From assembly GCA_023101725.1 (NCBI GenBank), contig JALJCO010013629.1:140446-204445 (forward strand): a stretch of DNA of 64,000 nt, written 5' to 3'. The notes below the pieces were generated by a model. That model did not search any database. It had not been told where the DNA came from and saw only the letters and a list, made by a program, of their open reading frames with translations. Of the stretch, positions 22,655 to 34,430 are shown one piece after another. The position numbers were made by a program, and so were the translations under genes. The DNA comes from Atherinomorus stipes (taxonomy: Eukaryota > Chordata > Actinopteri > Atheriniformes > Atherinidae). Positions within the stretch are counted from its first letter, which is position 1. Each line of letters opens with the position of its first letter.

Positions 22655-23430
22655 GTGAGGAATCTGTGTGTGCACCACCTATATTTCCACTTTATGATCA
22701 CACGTCAGGTTGTGCCTGAAAAATACATTTTTACACCTCGTTTGATTTAATTAGAGTTTCATGAGGAGTCAAGTCAGTAACAGAGGGAAGGAACAGATGT
22801 GAAATATTAGGAACTGATTTGGGGGAAACAAAGTCCTTCAAAGGCTTATTGAATGAAAGAAGATTTCACAAAGACAAGAACAGAATTTAAAGTTGAAAAT
22901 TTGCTAGCTGCTTGTTGTTGAGTGACTTTTTATGGAAGAGTATTAGGCCCGCTGCAGAAAGAAAACAGAATTCTGAGAAAAGTCAGAATTCTGAATTTTT
23001 ATTCATTGTTTCAGAACTTGACAAAAAAATCTCCACTTTTTAAAAATCTTCTTAAAGAAATTATAATTGTTGATTTTGGGGGGTTATTTAGGTTTTTTTT
23101 TTGTTTTGTTTTTTTGTTTTGTTTTTTTACTTATTTCTCAGAGTTCTTTTTTTTTTTTTTACTCATCTGTAACTTATTGAGCCAAAGTGAAGTTAATAAT
23201 TTGTTTTTATTCTGATGGTTTATTCCTTTATATTTTATGTTTTTTTTTCATTCATTTACTTATTTTTACATCTTGATTTTATTTGTGTACAGCACTTTGT
23301 GTCGGCTGTGGTTGTTCAAAGTTCGTCTGGTCTGAAGCAGAAGTTTGATGATGTTGTAGTTCCCGCATTTGTCCACTAGATGGTGTGAGAATGTGTGCAG
23401 GTGTGATGACAGCTGTCCTGCTGCCTTCAG

Positions 23431-23635
23431 GTGTACATCAGCTGCTCAGTCATGATGTGTGAAGCAGGGAACCCCAACACCAGGTGCTCGCAGGGATGCG
23501 TGAACTCCACACGGTCAGGCAGTCACATGCACCACCACCGTAAGAGAGAGGCCGTCATCCAGAGCGCCACGCACTTGGTTTCCCAGGGTCCCCTGCGTCT
23601 GAGGCGGGCAGCAGACTCCAGGATCGGAGGCTCAG
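23431..23635 (+). CDS. Copy A exon 13, ZP end and processing sites
   Basis: A 205-nt open exon. It encodes YISCSVMMCEAGNPNTRCSQ, the last ZP disulfide segment, then a His-rich dibasic stretch (HMHHHRKREA) and RLRR, a furin consensus. ZP proteins are normally cut just before the membrane anchor to allow polymerisation. Confidence 0.87.
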
Positions 23636-23714
23636 GTATGGAAACGGGGTTTTTCTGAGTCCCGGTTAAAAGCCGGACCTTACTGAATCAGAGCTGTGCC
23701 TCTCTTGTTTGCAG

Positions 23715-23851
23715 CCATCAACCTGGACCTGAACCTGGTTTTCATGGCTGGATGTCTCCTTGCTGCTGTTGGCATGGTCTGTGGTGTGGTCCTGTACAAA
23801 AGCAAAATGGCAAAGGTCCAGTACCAACCTCTGCCCTCATGTGAGAGTTAA
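23715..23851 (+). CDS. Copy A exon 14, membrane anchor and stop
   Basis: After 'cttgtttgcag', the exon encodes a 20-plus residue hydrophobic helix, a basic stop-transfer YKSKMAK, and a short tail ending PLPSCES-stop at 23849-23851. AATAAA at 23923-23928 can serve as the poly-A signal. Confidence 0.87.
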
Positions 23852-23922
23852 ACCTGGACCAGCTCAGTACATTTACCTGCTTTCATTAATCTGCTGTTAA
23901 ATATGATAGAAAATCAGGATTA

Positions 23923-23928
23923 AATAAA
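23923..23928 (+). promoter_or_regulatory. Poly-A signal, copy A
   Basis: AATAAA lies 72 bp after the stop codon. Polyadenylation is inferred. Confidence 0.6.
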
Positions 23929-24190
23929 AAATTCTTAAATTTATCCCAGAAGGGAAACGATGAGATGAGATAAATCTTATTGTCATTGTACCTTTAAGCT
24001 AAACAACAGCATTTTAGGTGCAGTCAACTCAGTTTGAGACATAAGAAACTAAAAAAATATTTTTAAAAAATTATAAATAACAGCATGATAATTAGAAAAA
24101 AAATCTATGACTAGACTCAATGTAGCATAAAAGATGCTCAGTGCAGCCATCTGCTTGCCAATATTAGGTCGCCTACATTTATATATAAAT

Positions 24191-24704
24191 TAGGGCTGCC
24201 CGATTCTGGAAAAAATCATTATCAGTTATTTTGGCCAATATTGAAATCAGGATTGTTCAAACGATTATTTTCTAGTCACAAGATGCATTAATTTAGCATT
24301 TCTTTCTAAGGTTTCTAGCTCTAAAAATAAATATAGGCTACAAATATGTACTTTATACCTTACAGCTGTATCGAAATATATCCAAAATTAACAATGCATC
24401 CAGCTGTTCTGCAATTTCTCTATATTTGAACAGAATAAATATACTTATTTGTAATTTAAAATAAAAAAAGCATCCCAAAATAAACTTTGTTGAGCTTTAG
24501 TGCAATGCTAGAAAATTCCAAATCTAACATTTTTGTTAATGAAACCCGATAAACTGCCTGAGATAACCTCAGAATAACTTAGAATTTGTGCCAAGAAAAT
24601 GGCAAAAATAAATAAATAAATAATTGTTTCAGCTCGATTATATGAGTTTGGAGATTGTTTGACACAAAAGTTGGAATTAGGATTAAATTTTGATTAATTG
24701 CACA

Positions 24705-24707
<3 letters not shown>
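24191..24707. mobile_element. hAT-like MITE (TAGGGCTGCCCGATT family)
   Basis: The ends are TAGGGCTGCCCGATT on the left and AATTGCACAGCC on the right, imperfect inverted repeats of a common fish hAT type. The flanks 'atataaat' and 'atatatat' resemble an 8-bp duplication but merge into a TA microsatellite. No ORF. Confidence 0.55.

Positions 24708-24743
<36 letters not shown>
24708..24743. repeat. TA microsatellite
   Basis: An uninterrupted (AT)n run directly after the MITE end. Confidence 0.95.
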
Positions 24744-24746
<3 letters not shown>

Positions 24747-27009
24747 CAGTGAAAATGCACAAGTACATTCAGATCATATTTTTTTCTTCTTGTAACATTC
24801 AATAGACTTAAATAAATGCCAACCCCCCTCCTCATCCATCCCTCCCTTTTCCCTTGATATTTAAAAAGAATTATGAATATAAACACAAAATTAAATTAAA
24901 CAGAAAAAAAGACGAAAAAACACAACACAGTGAATATTTAATTCTAATACACAAATAAAATGTGAGCGCTGATCCTCCTGAAATTATTCGTGCTCCTCTG
25001 TCTGTGATTGGCTGTGGCCGTGTGATAAGCTATTAAAAAAACCTTCCTGAGTCTGATAGCTCATCTAAATATCTCTCTATGGTCTCCAGTGGGTAGAAAA
25101 CCTATGGAAAGAGCCTCTGTGGGAGAATTTGATCTCCTCCAGCGTCAGGAGACCTAAAATGCCATGTAACCCGGCTTCTGTTGATGGTGGCTGGGATGAT
25201 TCGTAGCTATAATGTAGGATTCTTAGCAGTCAGAGGAGCAAGGCGATGATGTTGTTTGAATGTTTGTAGCACAGAGTTTGTCGGGGGCTTTGCCAAATAT
25301 GCGGAGTTGGGTTGAAGTTTATGTCCAGTATATCTGAAACGGTTTTAAAGAATCGTTGCCAAAATTCAAACAGACTCGTGCCCAGAACACACACTCAGAA
25401 ACAGAGGTACGAGACATTTCTGCACCTGTAGCTACATTTTTTTACAAATGTTCTCTCTAAAGTACAATATTGGTCTTTATGAGGCCAGAAGTACCTATAT
25501 ACTATGAAAAAAAGTAATATAAAGTACACATTTGTACCATTTCAACCCTAAGGGTACCTGCAGCATTGAAAAATGTGCGTAGCTTGTACAATAACTATAA
25601 ATAGTTTCTATAATAATTATTCATTTATTATTAGCATCTTTGATTGTTGTCATAATCTCTATTTTATTGACTTTTATTCATCATCTTTAATTGGTTTAAT
25701 TGTACTTTATTAACTCATACAGCTTGATAAGGTACAAAAATGGACCATGAAGGTACAGAAATGTCTTTCAGAAAGGAACCCCCCAGCAACAAGCTTTGGA
25801 CCCTTTTAAGTACAAACTCTTTTTTTTGTGTGTGTATGAGTACGGCTGCATGGAGATCGTGAACATCTTTTACATTTTTGACTGCTTTTCTTCACTGTTG
25901 TGTAATCTGTGAAGAACTTTGAGTTGTATGAGTGAAAGTCTTGAGTTGCAAATATTTAAAGCACTTTTACGAAATCTTATGTACAGATTAATGTGTCGAC
26001 TAGTCACGTCTGAAAATAACATCATAGAAGCGTTCAGAAATCTTGCATGTGGAGACACCGATATATGAGCTTGTTTTTTAATGCAACACCGTATTTTACA
26101 CGTCTGTGAATGTATGTTTTTGTGTATTTTGTATATTTTTGTATGTACCCCCCTCTTCTGTCTGAAATAAACCATTTGTTCAGAAACGTTTTAGTTTACA
26201 TGAAGGATCGTCATTGTGCTGTGATTATAATGAGATGTGAGTGTTAGCAGATCCAGGACATCCTCTCCAGCTCATCAGTCATATATCAATTACTGTTTTT
26301 TATGAAGGTTTTTAAGGTTGTTTTCTTAATTTTCTTATATGACTTGTGGTGAAATAATAAAAGTTTGACTTTGTTAATACTGTGGTATCATGAATTAAAC
26401 TTTATGTTCATCTCTGTCACAATAAATCATTTATAAAAACCTGTAATAATGGAGATGTGCTCTTTGACTCACTGAACAGAAACCTGGGAATCGAACTCGT
26501 GGCTGTAATTCTGGAAAATGTTGCAGGTCGTGTCTGGTGACGAGTTTTTCTTTAACTCGTGCAGCTGAGTGAATCCACCCCCCCGGTCAGTTTAGACCTT
26601 ATACCAGCCTGTAATCTGGGCTTTTCCCTCCTCTTGTGCAGGCATCCACCAATCACCAGTTCACAGTTTTCTCCAGCAGGGGTCAGTGTGGTCCTGTTAA
26701 CCAGGTCCAGTTCTTGAGGGCTCCTGCAGGGTTTAGATGTTTCTGACTCGTATGGATCTCCACAGCAGCTTCTCTTCATTTCCCCATAAAGCTGGTAATG
26801 ACCCAGTCATGTGAGGTTGGAGAGTTTCAGCAGAGAAGCATGTAAAACCTGCAGGACGGTGGCCTTTCAGGACCCGGTTCGGACCGCTCTGCACTGTAAA
26901 ATCCCACAAGTTGGCTTTGATAAAATAAAAAAGCTGACTTTAGATTAATGAACTAGAACAGAGCTAATCAGCCTTTTTTGAGCCAGCGCCCCGACCTAAT
27001 ATTCAGGTC
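24744..27009. other. AT-rich intergenic sequence, no gene recognised
   Basis: Only short, unrelated ORFs occur. Short 'ggtacc/gtacaaa' motifs at 25480-25820 hint at a degraded palindromic MITE, but no clear ends could be drawn. Confidence 0.5.
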
Positions 27010-27017
27010 CCCTCCCA

Positions 27018-27447
27018 TAGGGCTGGGCGATATATCGATATGAAAAATATATCGATATATTTTCAAATGAGATATGGAATTGGACCATATCGCCCATATC
27101 GAGATATGGAGTTTAATGTGTGTTTGTTTTGTCTTTGTATATAAATGCTGACCTTACTAGGGTTTGTTACATTTAATTCTGTGTAATGTTCCTTACTTGC
27201 ATCTGCGAGTATTATTACATGCAGTATTTTACAGTATTTCTGTTTACATTTTATCATTCTTTGAACAGCTGAGCATTATTTCATCCGGTCTGGTTAAATT
27301 AAACTACTTGTAATGTCATATTTGGCTCTGACTATAACAAAATATTTGATCTCACCTTGCGATAAAAATATCGAGATATATATCGTATATCGATATTCAG
27401 CCTAAATATATCGAGATATGACTTTTGGTCCATATCGCCCTGCCCTA
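27018..27447. mobile_element. hAT-like MITE with exact 8-bp target duplication
   Basis: A 430-bp element bounded by TAGGGCTGGGCGATAT and ATATCGCCCTGCCCTA. It is flanked by identical CCCTCCCA (27010-27017 and 27448-27455). Sub-terminal stretches are rich in ATATCGATAT palindromes. No coding capacity. Confidence 0.85.
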
Positions 27448-28071
27448 CCCTCCCATGATTAACAGGTGGTGAGGCTCCGTTCACGCTGCAGGCATTAATG
27501 GTTCAAATTTAACCTCCAGACTCCAGGTCTGAACAGTCCTGAAGCGATCCACATGCACAGGAGATGGTGCACACGCAGCAGCTCTGTTCATGGACGTAAG
27601 CATGGATGCTTCATATGTCAGCGTGTGCATCAGCTGTTATAGAATCAGCACAAAGTTACAAAATAATCTGGAATGTACCCCCCACGACGGGAAAAGATAC
27701 TGGATCATTGGTCCTCCCACACCCAACCTGAACTCAACAACATAGGCGCCGATCTACATTTCCACCGTTGGGTGCTGTGAGGTAGAGACCTGCACGGGAT
27801 GAGATTTTCAATCCCACTCCCGCCCACTTCCACGGGACTCCCTTCACCTGACCGCCCCAGAGATTCTCTCAGGTCCCCCGGGCCCCGATGGTCGCAAGGT
27901 TTTTAATGCAAATTTTGAAGACAATCTTCACTTGACAAGTTTTGAGGGACCTTTCCAGAGCGCAGCACAATGAGGCTTTAGCCCTGTTTCCACCCGCGGG
28001 TCTGGGTCGGGTCGGGTCAGGCTGGATCGGGTGGGTTTTGGTACGGATGTGTTGATTTCACATTGTGTCCC

Positions 28072-28268
28072 TGTGGTGTTATTGTGTTATATTTGTGTGC
28101 GTTTAAGAATTACATAGGTCTCTAGTGATGATGTCAGCTATGCGACAGGTCTGGTGGCAGGACCCCAAGGGCGGGGCTGAGAAACGTTGTTGATAGTTAT
28201 GTCTCGGCTGAATAAAGCAAGACGCAAAAGCACAGTTGGACTCACGAGCATTATTAGATAACACAACA
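28072..28268 (+). repeat. 5' LTR of Ty3/Gypsy 2
   Basis: Short 197-bp LTR, TGTGGTG...CACAACA, with AATAAA at 28211-28216. Confidence 0.95.
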
Positions 28269-28281
28269 TGGTGTCAGAAGT
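28269..28281 (+). promoter_or_regulatory. Primer binding site for tRNA-Leu
   Basis: TGGTGTCAGAAGT immediately follows the 5' LTR. It is complementary to the 3' end of a vertebrate tRNA-Leu with its CCA tail, as judged from the known tRNA. Confidence 0.65.
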
Positions 28282-28377
28282 CCTGTGACACTGCGTGAAG
28301 CGCAAAGAGCCGAATTGGAGCCGCCTGAACTCTTAAGCGGCCAGACGAGACCGAGAAGAAAAGGGGAAAAGTAAGGC

Positions 28378-30807
28378 ATGGCGGATGACAACGGGCAGCG
28401 AGCCCAGGCGGGACCAAGCGCCACGTTCAGTATCCAGCCACCGGACCCTTTTGATTTCGCTAAACCGCAGGAGTGGGCCAAATGGATACGCAGGTTTGAA
28501 CGATTTCGCCTGGCAAGTAACTTAAACGCTAGCTCTGAGGAAAATCAAGTAAATACGTTGATTTACTGCATGGGCGATGAGGCAGATGACGTCCTCCGCG
28601 GCCTAAATATAACTGCAGAGCAAAGAGCAACGTACCAAGGGGTGCGTGATGGCTTCCAAGCGTTTTTCATAGTAAAGAAAAACGTCATATACGAGCGTGC
28701 CAAATTCAACATGCGAAGACAGGACGAAAACGAGACTGTAGATGCCTTCATCACCGCGTTGTATGCGCTAGCAGAGCATTGTGGCTATGGGGTGCTTCAT
28801 GACGAGCTAATACGTGATCGGCTCGTTGTCGGCCTGATGGACAAACACCTGTCAGAACGCATGCAGCTCGACCCAGATCTTACTCTCCAAAAGGCGATCA
28901 ACATGGCGAGGCAGAGTGAAGAAGTAAAGAAGCAGCAATCTGCGCTGCGAGGGGACATCAGGACAGGTGAAGCTAAATGTGTGGACAGAGTGCTAAAAGG
29001 CAGTAGCAAGTTTGCTAAAATCAAGCGACACCAAGATAACAACCGCCCAAATAAACAGCCGAGCTCCCAGTACAGTAAACTGAATGCTCAGTGTCACAAG
29101 TGCGGCAGCTCTCCGTCTCATCCAAAGCGAGATTGCCCAGCAAACGAAGTAAAATGCCACTCGTGTGGGAAAAAGGGGCATTACAGGAGAGTGTGTAAAG
29201 CTCAAAAGACTGTACATGAGGTGGAAGAGGACATTGATGCACTATTTCTCGGCAGTATTACTAGCAATGGGGAGCCTTGGATGGTTAACATTGCAGTAAA
29301 CAGAAAACACGTGTCATTCAAAATAGACACTGGAGCTGATGTTACAGTCATGCCATACAAAGTATTCAGGGAGCTCTTCAGCAGCAGCAGCCCACCCACA
29401 CTCAAGAAAGCAACCAAGCCACTACTAGGACCTGGGAGGACCCCATTGAAAGTTGTAGGCGTTACCGAGTTGCTCCTAAAGAAAGGCGATAAAGAAACAA
29501 CAGAGGATGTGTATATCCTGAAGGAACTTCACACTGCACTACTGGGGAGGCCTGCTATCCGCAAGCTGGAGCTTGTGGCTCGTTTAGATAGCATCACCAT
29601 GGAAACTCTCAAAACCACCTACCCTAAGCTATGCAGCGGTCTTGGTGAAGTACGGCAACCATATGCCATCAAGTTAAGGCCAGATGCTCAACCATTCTCA
29701 CTCAAAACACCTCGAAGGATCCCCTTGCCACTCATGGACCGAGTCAAGCAAGAGCTGTCCCGCATGGAAAACTTGGGCGTAATCAGCAGAATTGAGGAGC
29801 CAACTGACTGGTGTTCAGGCATAGTGGTGGTGCCGAAAAAGAATACGGAAAGAGTACGCATTTGCGTCGACCTCACACACCTGAACCTCTCTGTCTGTCG
29901 AGAAAAATACATCCTGCCATCAGTGGAGGAAACATTGGGCAGACTGGCTGGAGCCAGAATTTTCAGCAAACTGGATGCCAACATGGGGTTTTGGCAGATA
30001 CCCCTGACGGAAGATTCAGCAAAATACACTACCTTCATCACACCATTCGGCCGCTACTACTTCAAACGACTGCCGTTCGGGATAGCTTCTGCCCTCGAGC
30101 ACTTCCAAAACAGAATGGCAACAGAAGTTACAGGTGGCTTGGAAGGAGTTGTCTGCCACATGGATGATGTGTTGGTTTGGGGCACAACTCCAGAAGAGCA
30201 CGATGCTCGTTTACATGTTGTGCTCAGGCGGATGCAGGAGGCAGGCATCACATTAAACATTGACAAATGTGACCTGTCAAAACAGGAGGTGACCTTTTTA
30301 GGTCATGTCATCTCCACCAGAGGAATCAGCCCCGATCCAAGTAAGACGGAGGCGGTGACAAACATGAAGGAGCCAACAAACGTCACAGAGCTGAGGAGCT
30401 TCCTTGGGATGGTCAACCAGCTGGGGAAGTTCATCCCTCAGCTGTCAGAGAGAGACAAGCCGTTGAGAGATCTTCTTTCAAAACAGAACCACTGGTTGTG
30501 GGGTGTTGACCAGGCCCACGCATTCCAGGACCTGAAAGATGCACTGGTGTCAGCCCCAGTTCTAGCCATGTATGACCCTAATCGTGAATGCAAAGTCTCA
30601 GCAGACGCTTCTTCGTATGGCCTGGGAAGTGTTCTGCTCCAGAAATGGGAGGAGGAATGGAGACCAGTAGCCTACGTATCACGATCTCTCACACAGACAG
30701 AACAGAGATACGCTCAAGTGGAGAAAGAGGCCTTAGGCCTGACCTGGGCTTGTGAACGGTTCCAACTTTCTCCTTGGAAAACATTTCCAGATGGAGACCG
30801 ACCATAA
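28378..30807 (+). CDS. gag-pol: Gag-Pol part 1: Gag, protease, RT, start of RNase H
   Basis: An 809-residue single-frame fusion. The Gag capsid region is followed by two zinc knuckles ([15 protein letters not shown] and [14 protein letters not shown], about residues 238-277). The protease active site is KIDTGADV (Asp about residue 317). RT contains ICVDLTHLN, a [13 protein letters not shown] segment, and catalytic MDD at about 30160-30168. RNase H starts near residue 738 ([15 protein letters not shown]). The frame is lost at about 30760, ending in unrelated residues. The ATG at 28378 is the first plausible start after the primer site. Confidence 0.9.
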   Translation: MADDNGQRAQAGPSATFSIQPPDPFDFAKPQEWAKWIRRFERFRLASNLNASSEENQVNTLIYCMGDEADDVLRGLNITAEQRATYQGVRDGFQAFFIVKKNVIYERAKFNMRRQDENETVDAFITALYALAEHCGYGVLHDELIRDRLVVGLMDKHLSERMQLDPDLTLQKAINMARQSEEVKKQQSALRGDIRTGEAKCVDRVLKGSSKFAKIKRHQDNNRPNKQPSSQYSKLNAQCHKCGSSPSHPKRDCPANEVKCHSCGKKGHYRRVCKAQKTVHEVEEDIDALFLGSITSNGEPWMVNIAVNRKHVSFKIDTGADVTVMPYKVFRELFSSSSPPTLKKATKPLLGPGRTPLKVVGVTELLLKKGDKETTEDVYILKELHTALLGRPAIRKLELVARLDSITMETLKTTYPKLCSGLGEVRQPYAIKLRPDAQPFSLKTPRRIPLPLMDRVKQELSRMENLGVISRIEEPTDWCSGIVVVPKKNTERVRICVDLTHLNLSVCREKYILPSVEETLGRLAGARIFSKLDANMGFWQIPLTEDSAKYTTFITPFGRYYFKRLPFGIASALEHFQNRMATEVTGGLEGVVCHMDDVLVWGTTPEEHDARLHVVLRRMQEAGITLNIDKCDLSKQEVTFLGHVISTRGISPDPSKTEAVTNMKEPTNVTELRSFLGMVNQLGKFIPQLSERDKPLRDLLSKQNHWLWGVDQAHAFQDLKDALVSAPVLAMYDPNRECKVSADASSYGLGSVLLQKWEEEWRPVAYVSRSLTQTEQRYAQVEKEALGLTWACERFQLSPWKTFPDGDRP

Positions 30808-31777
30808 ACCTCTCCTGAGTCTTCTGGGGTCACAACCTCTAGACGCCCTCCCTCCTCGGATCCAGCGGTTTAGGATGCGCCTCATGCGCTATTCTTATTC
30901 CATCTCACATGTGCCTGGCAAGTGTCTGTGGACAGCTGACACACTGTCCCGTGCTCCTGTCCACAAAGTAGGAACACCAGAAGACAAGGAGTTGCTGGAG
31001 GACACTAACATATATGTGGACATGGTAATGGAAAATCTGCCAGCGAGCACTTCCTACCTAGAGCACCTGAGGCAAGAGTTAAAGAGTGACAGTGTTTGTG
31101 CACGCGTGATGCAGCTTTGTGAGGAAGGATGGCCTACACACTACAACAGCGAACCTGCAATCAGACTGTACTGGGTAGAACGAGCTTCTCTCACAGTTCA
31201 GGATGGCCTGTTGCTCAAGGGAGACAGACTTGTGATTCCTTCAACGATGAGAAACAATGTGCTCACCAGTCTCCATGAAGGTCACCAGGGAGTAGTGAAA
31301 TGTAGAGAGCGTGCACGACAGTCGGTGTGGTGGCCAGGATTGAGCCAGCAGCTAAATGAGCAAGTCCTCAACTGCCGGGTCTGCAGTAGGGAGAGACAAA
31401 ATCCCACAGAACCGCTGATGCCGACGCCATACCCCGGCCGACCATGGCAAAAGTTGGGTGCAGATTTGTTTATGTTGGGAAGCAAAACCTACCTGCTTGT
31501 AGTGAATTATACATCAAGATTTGTGGAGATGGCTCTGCTCACTTCGTCGAAATCAACAGATGTAATCCCTCACTTGAAATCTATTTTCGCACGCCATGGC
31601 ATTCCTGAGCAGTTGGTGACAGACAATGGGCCTCAGTTTTCTGGAACAGATTTTGCTGCATTTGCACGGTCCTATGGTTTTCACCATGTTACCAGCAGCC
31701 CGAGATATCCCCAAAGCAACGGTGAAGCCGAGCGTGCAGTCAAGACGGCAAAAAGTCTATTAAAAAAAAGCTGCTGA
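30752..31777 (+). CDS. pol: Pol part 2: end of RNase H and integrase
   Basis: Coding sense resumes from part 1 in the next frame ([14 protein letters not shown]). It includes the integrase zinc domain ([14 protein letters not shown]...CRVCSRERQ) and core residues Asp in GADLF, Asp in TDNGPQFSG and Glu in [10 protein letters not shown]. It stops at 31777 just after an eight-A run, where the frame shifts again. The initial residues before '[12 protein letters not shown]' are out-of-frame noise. Confidence 0.88.
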   Translation: MNGSNFLLGKHFQMETDHKPLLSLLGSQPLDALPPRIQRFRMRLMRYSYSISHVPGKCLWTADTLSRAPVHKVGTPEDKELLEDTNIYVDMVMENLPASTSYLEHLRQELKSDSVCARVMQLCEEGWPTHYNSEPAIRLYWVERASLTVQDGLLLKGDRLVIPSTMRNNVLTSLHEGHQGVVKCRERARQSVWWPGLSQQLNEQVLNCRVCSRERQNPTEPLMPTPYPGRPWQKLGADLFMLGSKTYLLVVNYTSRFVEMALLTSSKSTDVIPHLKSIFARHGIPEQLVTDNGPQFSGTDFAAFARSYGFHHVTSSPRYPQSNGEAERAVKTAKSLLKKSC

Positions 31778-31847
31778 TCCCTATCTTGCACTGCTTGCAT
31801 ATAGGAACACCCCACTACAGAATGGATACAGCCCGGCTCAACTTCTT

Positions 31848-32312
31848 ATGGGGAGAAGGCTTCGCACCACTGTGCCAACACTTCCTGCTCTGCTGAATCC
31901 TGCTCTTCCTGACATGGACATCGTCACTCAGAAAGAAAAGGTGAAGAGGATGAGAGACGCACAGCAATACAATCTGCGTCATCGAGCACAGGACCTCAGC
32001 CAGCTTACTCCAGGACAGGAGGTGTGGATAACAGATCAAGGTGCCAGCGGGACTGTGATCAACAGCCATACAGCCCCACGTTCATACGTCGTGGAAGGAT
32101 GTCAAGGCACCATAAGGAGAAATCGTCGTCACCTCGCTGCCATGAAGTCTGCGCCAGAACAGAGTGAGAGTGAAGCAGTGGAGCAACCTTCAGGTTGTGT
32201 TTCAGAACAGCTATCTACTGACTCACCTGTACAGGACACTTCAGATCTGTCAAATGCTCCCAGAACTAGGTTTGGGAGAGCTGTTGTAAGACCAAATCGG
32301 CTGGACTTGTAA
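31848..32312 (+). CDS. pol: Pol part 3: integrase C-terminus
   Basis: The 154-residue tail of the same polyprotein in a third frame. Coding sense begins about 31765, before the ATG (the typical AYRNTPLQNG integrase segment at 31797-31826). It ends with an acidic Ser-rich tail and TAA at 32310-32312. Confidence 0.8.
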   Translation: MGRRLRTTVPTLPALLNPALPDMDIVTQKEKVKRMRDAQQYNLRHRAQDLSQLTPGQEVWITDQGASGTVINSHTAPRSYVVEGCQGTIRRNRRHLAAMKSAPEQSESEAVEQPSGCVSEQLSTDSPVQDTSDLSNAPRTRFGRAVVRPNRLDL

Positions 32313-32542
32313 AACAAAGAAAACAAAATGTGTTCCTATGTCTTAGAAAATGCTTGAGTTAAAGTGTGATTTTTACATTCACAGTTATGCTTCTTTTTTC
32401 TAAAGTCAGCTAAAGAAAAGATGTTGGTTACCTTGTTTTTACTCAGGTTAAATAGGAACAGACCTTTCATTCATGAGGCAGAATAATCCTCAAGGTCTGT
32501 TGAATCAATGGCAGTCTACCCATTGATTCTAGAAAGGGGAGA

Positions 32543-32739
32543 TGTGGTGTTATTGTGTTATATTTGTGTGCGTTTAAGAATTACATAGGTCTCTAGTGAT
32601 GATGTCAGCTATGCGACAGGTCTGGTGGCAGGACCCCAAGGGCGGGGCTGAGAAACGTTGTTGATAGTTATGTCTCGGCTGAATAAAGCAAGACGCAAAA
32701 GCACAGTTGGACTCACGAGCATTATTAGATAACACAACA
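32543..32739 (+). repeat. 3' LTR of Ty3/Gypsy 2
   Basis: Identical to the 5' LTR over 197 bp. It is followed by the GTCCC target duplication. Confidence 0.95.
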
Positions 32740-33790
32740 GTCCCCACAGCAATTTGTCCCTTAAGGCCTTTTCACACATCGACCGATGCAAATAAAAGGC
32801 ACGAAGTTGCGAATAACTCGGGGGAGAAATATCGACGCATTTGTCTATACACACCTGCTCCGACGCGAAATTACGAAGATGCAAAAACAAACTGGCATTT
32901 GTTATTCCAGAGGAACGTGAGCACATGCAGCAGTGACGGAGGGAGAGGCGGCTGCAGGGAAACTCCTGGATGCTGAAAACAGCTGATCTCACCGTGGAGA
33001 TGCCAAATGGGCATTTTAAATAGAACACATGAAGCTAATAACCTCAAATGGCTACAAAATGTAGGGAAACACTGCTACTTCAGCTGTGACACCCCCCAAC
33101 CCCCGTTTGCCAAACAAGAGTGCTGCGACACGAAGGTGATAACACCTGAGCCATAATGATGCAGTAACAGCGACCAAAGCGACACGCCCCTCTTTTCTTT
33201 TTTCTTTTTTTGTGAGCAGCTCTGTGTCGTCAGAGCGCCTTCTTTTTTGGGTGTTGGGCTGCGCCAGGTGCAGATATAGAGAGTAGAGAGATGTTAATTA
33301 AAAAAAAAAAGAAGCCAAAAGGCGGAGCCGGAATTTTTTTCGCGTGTTTAACGTCCCCTTTAAATTATATTTAATTTAGTTTCTGTTGGGCGTTGCATTC
33401 TTAAGAAGTAATACTGGGGGTTGGGGGTGGAAGGGCCTTAGGCTGGGTGGTGGAGGGTAAGCGGTGAGCGGTGATAGGTGATTGCGTGACATCGCCGTGC
33501 AACACCTTTTAACCAAAACAGCACACGTGACAGAAACAAAAGGAGTCCCCCCTGCTTTGTTTTACGCCGGATCACGCGGGAAGTGACGGATTTTTCAATG
33601 AATTAATGGATTGCAGTGTTTTAGCTCCACCTCTTTGGTCCGGATCGGTTAGATCAGTACCCCTACCGAAGGGTACCAAAAATGCAGGCCGGGTCGGGTG
33701 TAAGGATACCCGTCCCAGTTTTTATCTTTGGAGATGCAAAAAAACATGGACCGATCCGGCCTGACCCAGACCCGCTGGTGGAAACGAGGC

Positions 33791-34430
33791 GTTTGACTGA
33801 CAACCCACACACGGCGGGCCACCCTGGTTCACGTGACCTGCGGCCGCCGCACACAGTGTTTTAAAAAACAGAAGGCTTTTTTGTCTGCTGGGATTTTTCA
33901 TCAGGGTTCGTTAATTACTGGATTAATACCGAGGCGCGGCAGAGAGTGATACGCAGGTCGACCCGTGTGGGTCCCGTGTGCCGCCTGCAGGAGTGGACAG
34001 TTAAAGACCAACAAGCAGCATTACCACCACACCTGTGTTATTTTACCCACCAGCAGACGGACGGACAAACAAATACTGGGGATTTTTTTGAGGGACCGTT
34101 CATCTGGCGATAGGGACGTATTGTCAGTGGTGGTGTGTGTCTTTTGTGGGGGGGGGTCTGTGCTCTCTTTTCTAGTTGAATAATGCTGACGGATGAAATC
34201 ATGACATGAATGTCAGTGAGAACCAACAGCTCATGTTTGGACAGTAAGTTTACAGGCCAAAAGGCCGAATCTGTGAGTCATTCTGGACGTCTGCGGGAGG
34301 AGCTCGGGACCGACTGTCTGCCCGCTCTCGCCCGTGGCTTTGTGAATCCTGCCCGATTTGGCAGGTCCTGTGGGACCCGCGGGGATTCCCGCCCGCTGCA
34401 GGTCTCTAGTGTGAGTTAAGGCCACAATGT
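33791..34430. other. Intergenic, no gene recognised
   Basis: GC-mixed sequence with a G-run at 34147-34156. Short ORFs here have no recognisable domains. Confidence 0.5.

Larger units (their letters stand above)
1181..23851 (+). pseudogene. ZP-domain transmembrane protein, copy A (exons 6-14; 5' part outside window; frame damaged)
   Basis: This is the 3' part of a uromodulin-like ZP-domain gene, numbered by comparison with copy B. Exons: 1181-1322, 1403-1546, 1630-1707, 1928-1986, 3044-3234, 3318-3652, 22555-22654, 23431-23635 and 23715-23851, all bounded by GT-AG sites. The ZP module starts in exon 10 (VTCSETTMTVEIDKSS). Exon 13 carries a dibasic HRKRE and a furin-type RLRR site. Exon 14 encodes a hydrophobic helix (LVFMAGCLLAAVGMVCGVVL) and a short cytoplasmic tail, then TAA. 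Three lesions are visible: one extra base in exon 8, one missing base at the exon 9 acceptor, and a deletion of about 65 bp in exon 11 giving CAG-TAA at 3419-3424. Exons 6, 7, 10, 12, 13 and 14 are open and in phase. If the lesions are real this is a young pseudogene. If they are assembly errors, the product is a membrane-anchored secreted polymer-forming protein. Confidence 0.8.
28072..32739 (+). mobile_element. Ty3/Gypsy LTR retrotransposon 2, very recent
   Basis: A 4.67-kb element with 197-bp LTRs (28072-28268 and 32543-32739) that are identical over all 197 bases. It is flanked by the 5-bp duplication GTCCC (28067-28071 and 32740-32744). The primer site is at 28269 and the polypurine tract AGAAAGGGGAGA at 32531-32542. 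Gag and Pol share one frame. Two frame breaks (about 30760 and 31760) split pol. Confidence 0.95.
27981..33790. mobile_element. TIR element split by Ty3/Gypsy 2
   Basis: The left end GCCCTGTTTCCACC with a following 'gcgggtctgggtc' is matched in reverse at 33751-33790 (gacccagacccgc...GGTGGAAACGAGGC). Removing the Ty3/Gypsy (28072-32739) and one GTCCC leaves about 1.14 kb. It is non-coding, and no target duplication was found. The region 32745-33750 holds no recognised gene. Confidence 0.6.

Noticed and set aside
25440..25830. Palindromic MITE based on 'ggtacc/gtacaaa' motifs
   Set aside because: Only short scattered inverted motifs were found. No consistent ends or target duplication.
28254..30266. 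Numerous minus-strand ORFs across Ty3/Gypsy 2
   Set aside because: All are antisense shadows of the 809-residue Gag-Pol frame.
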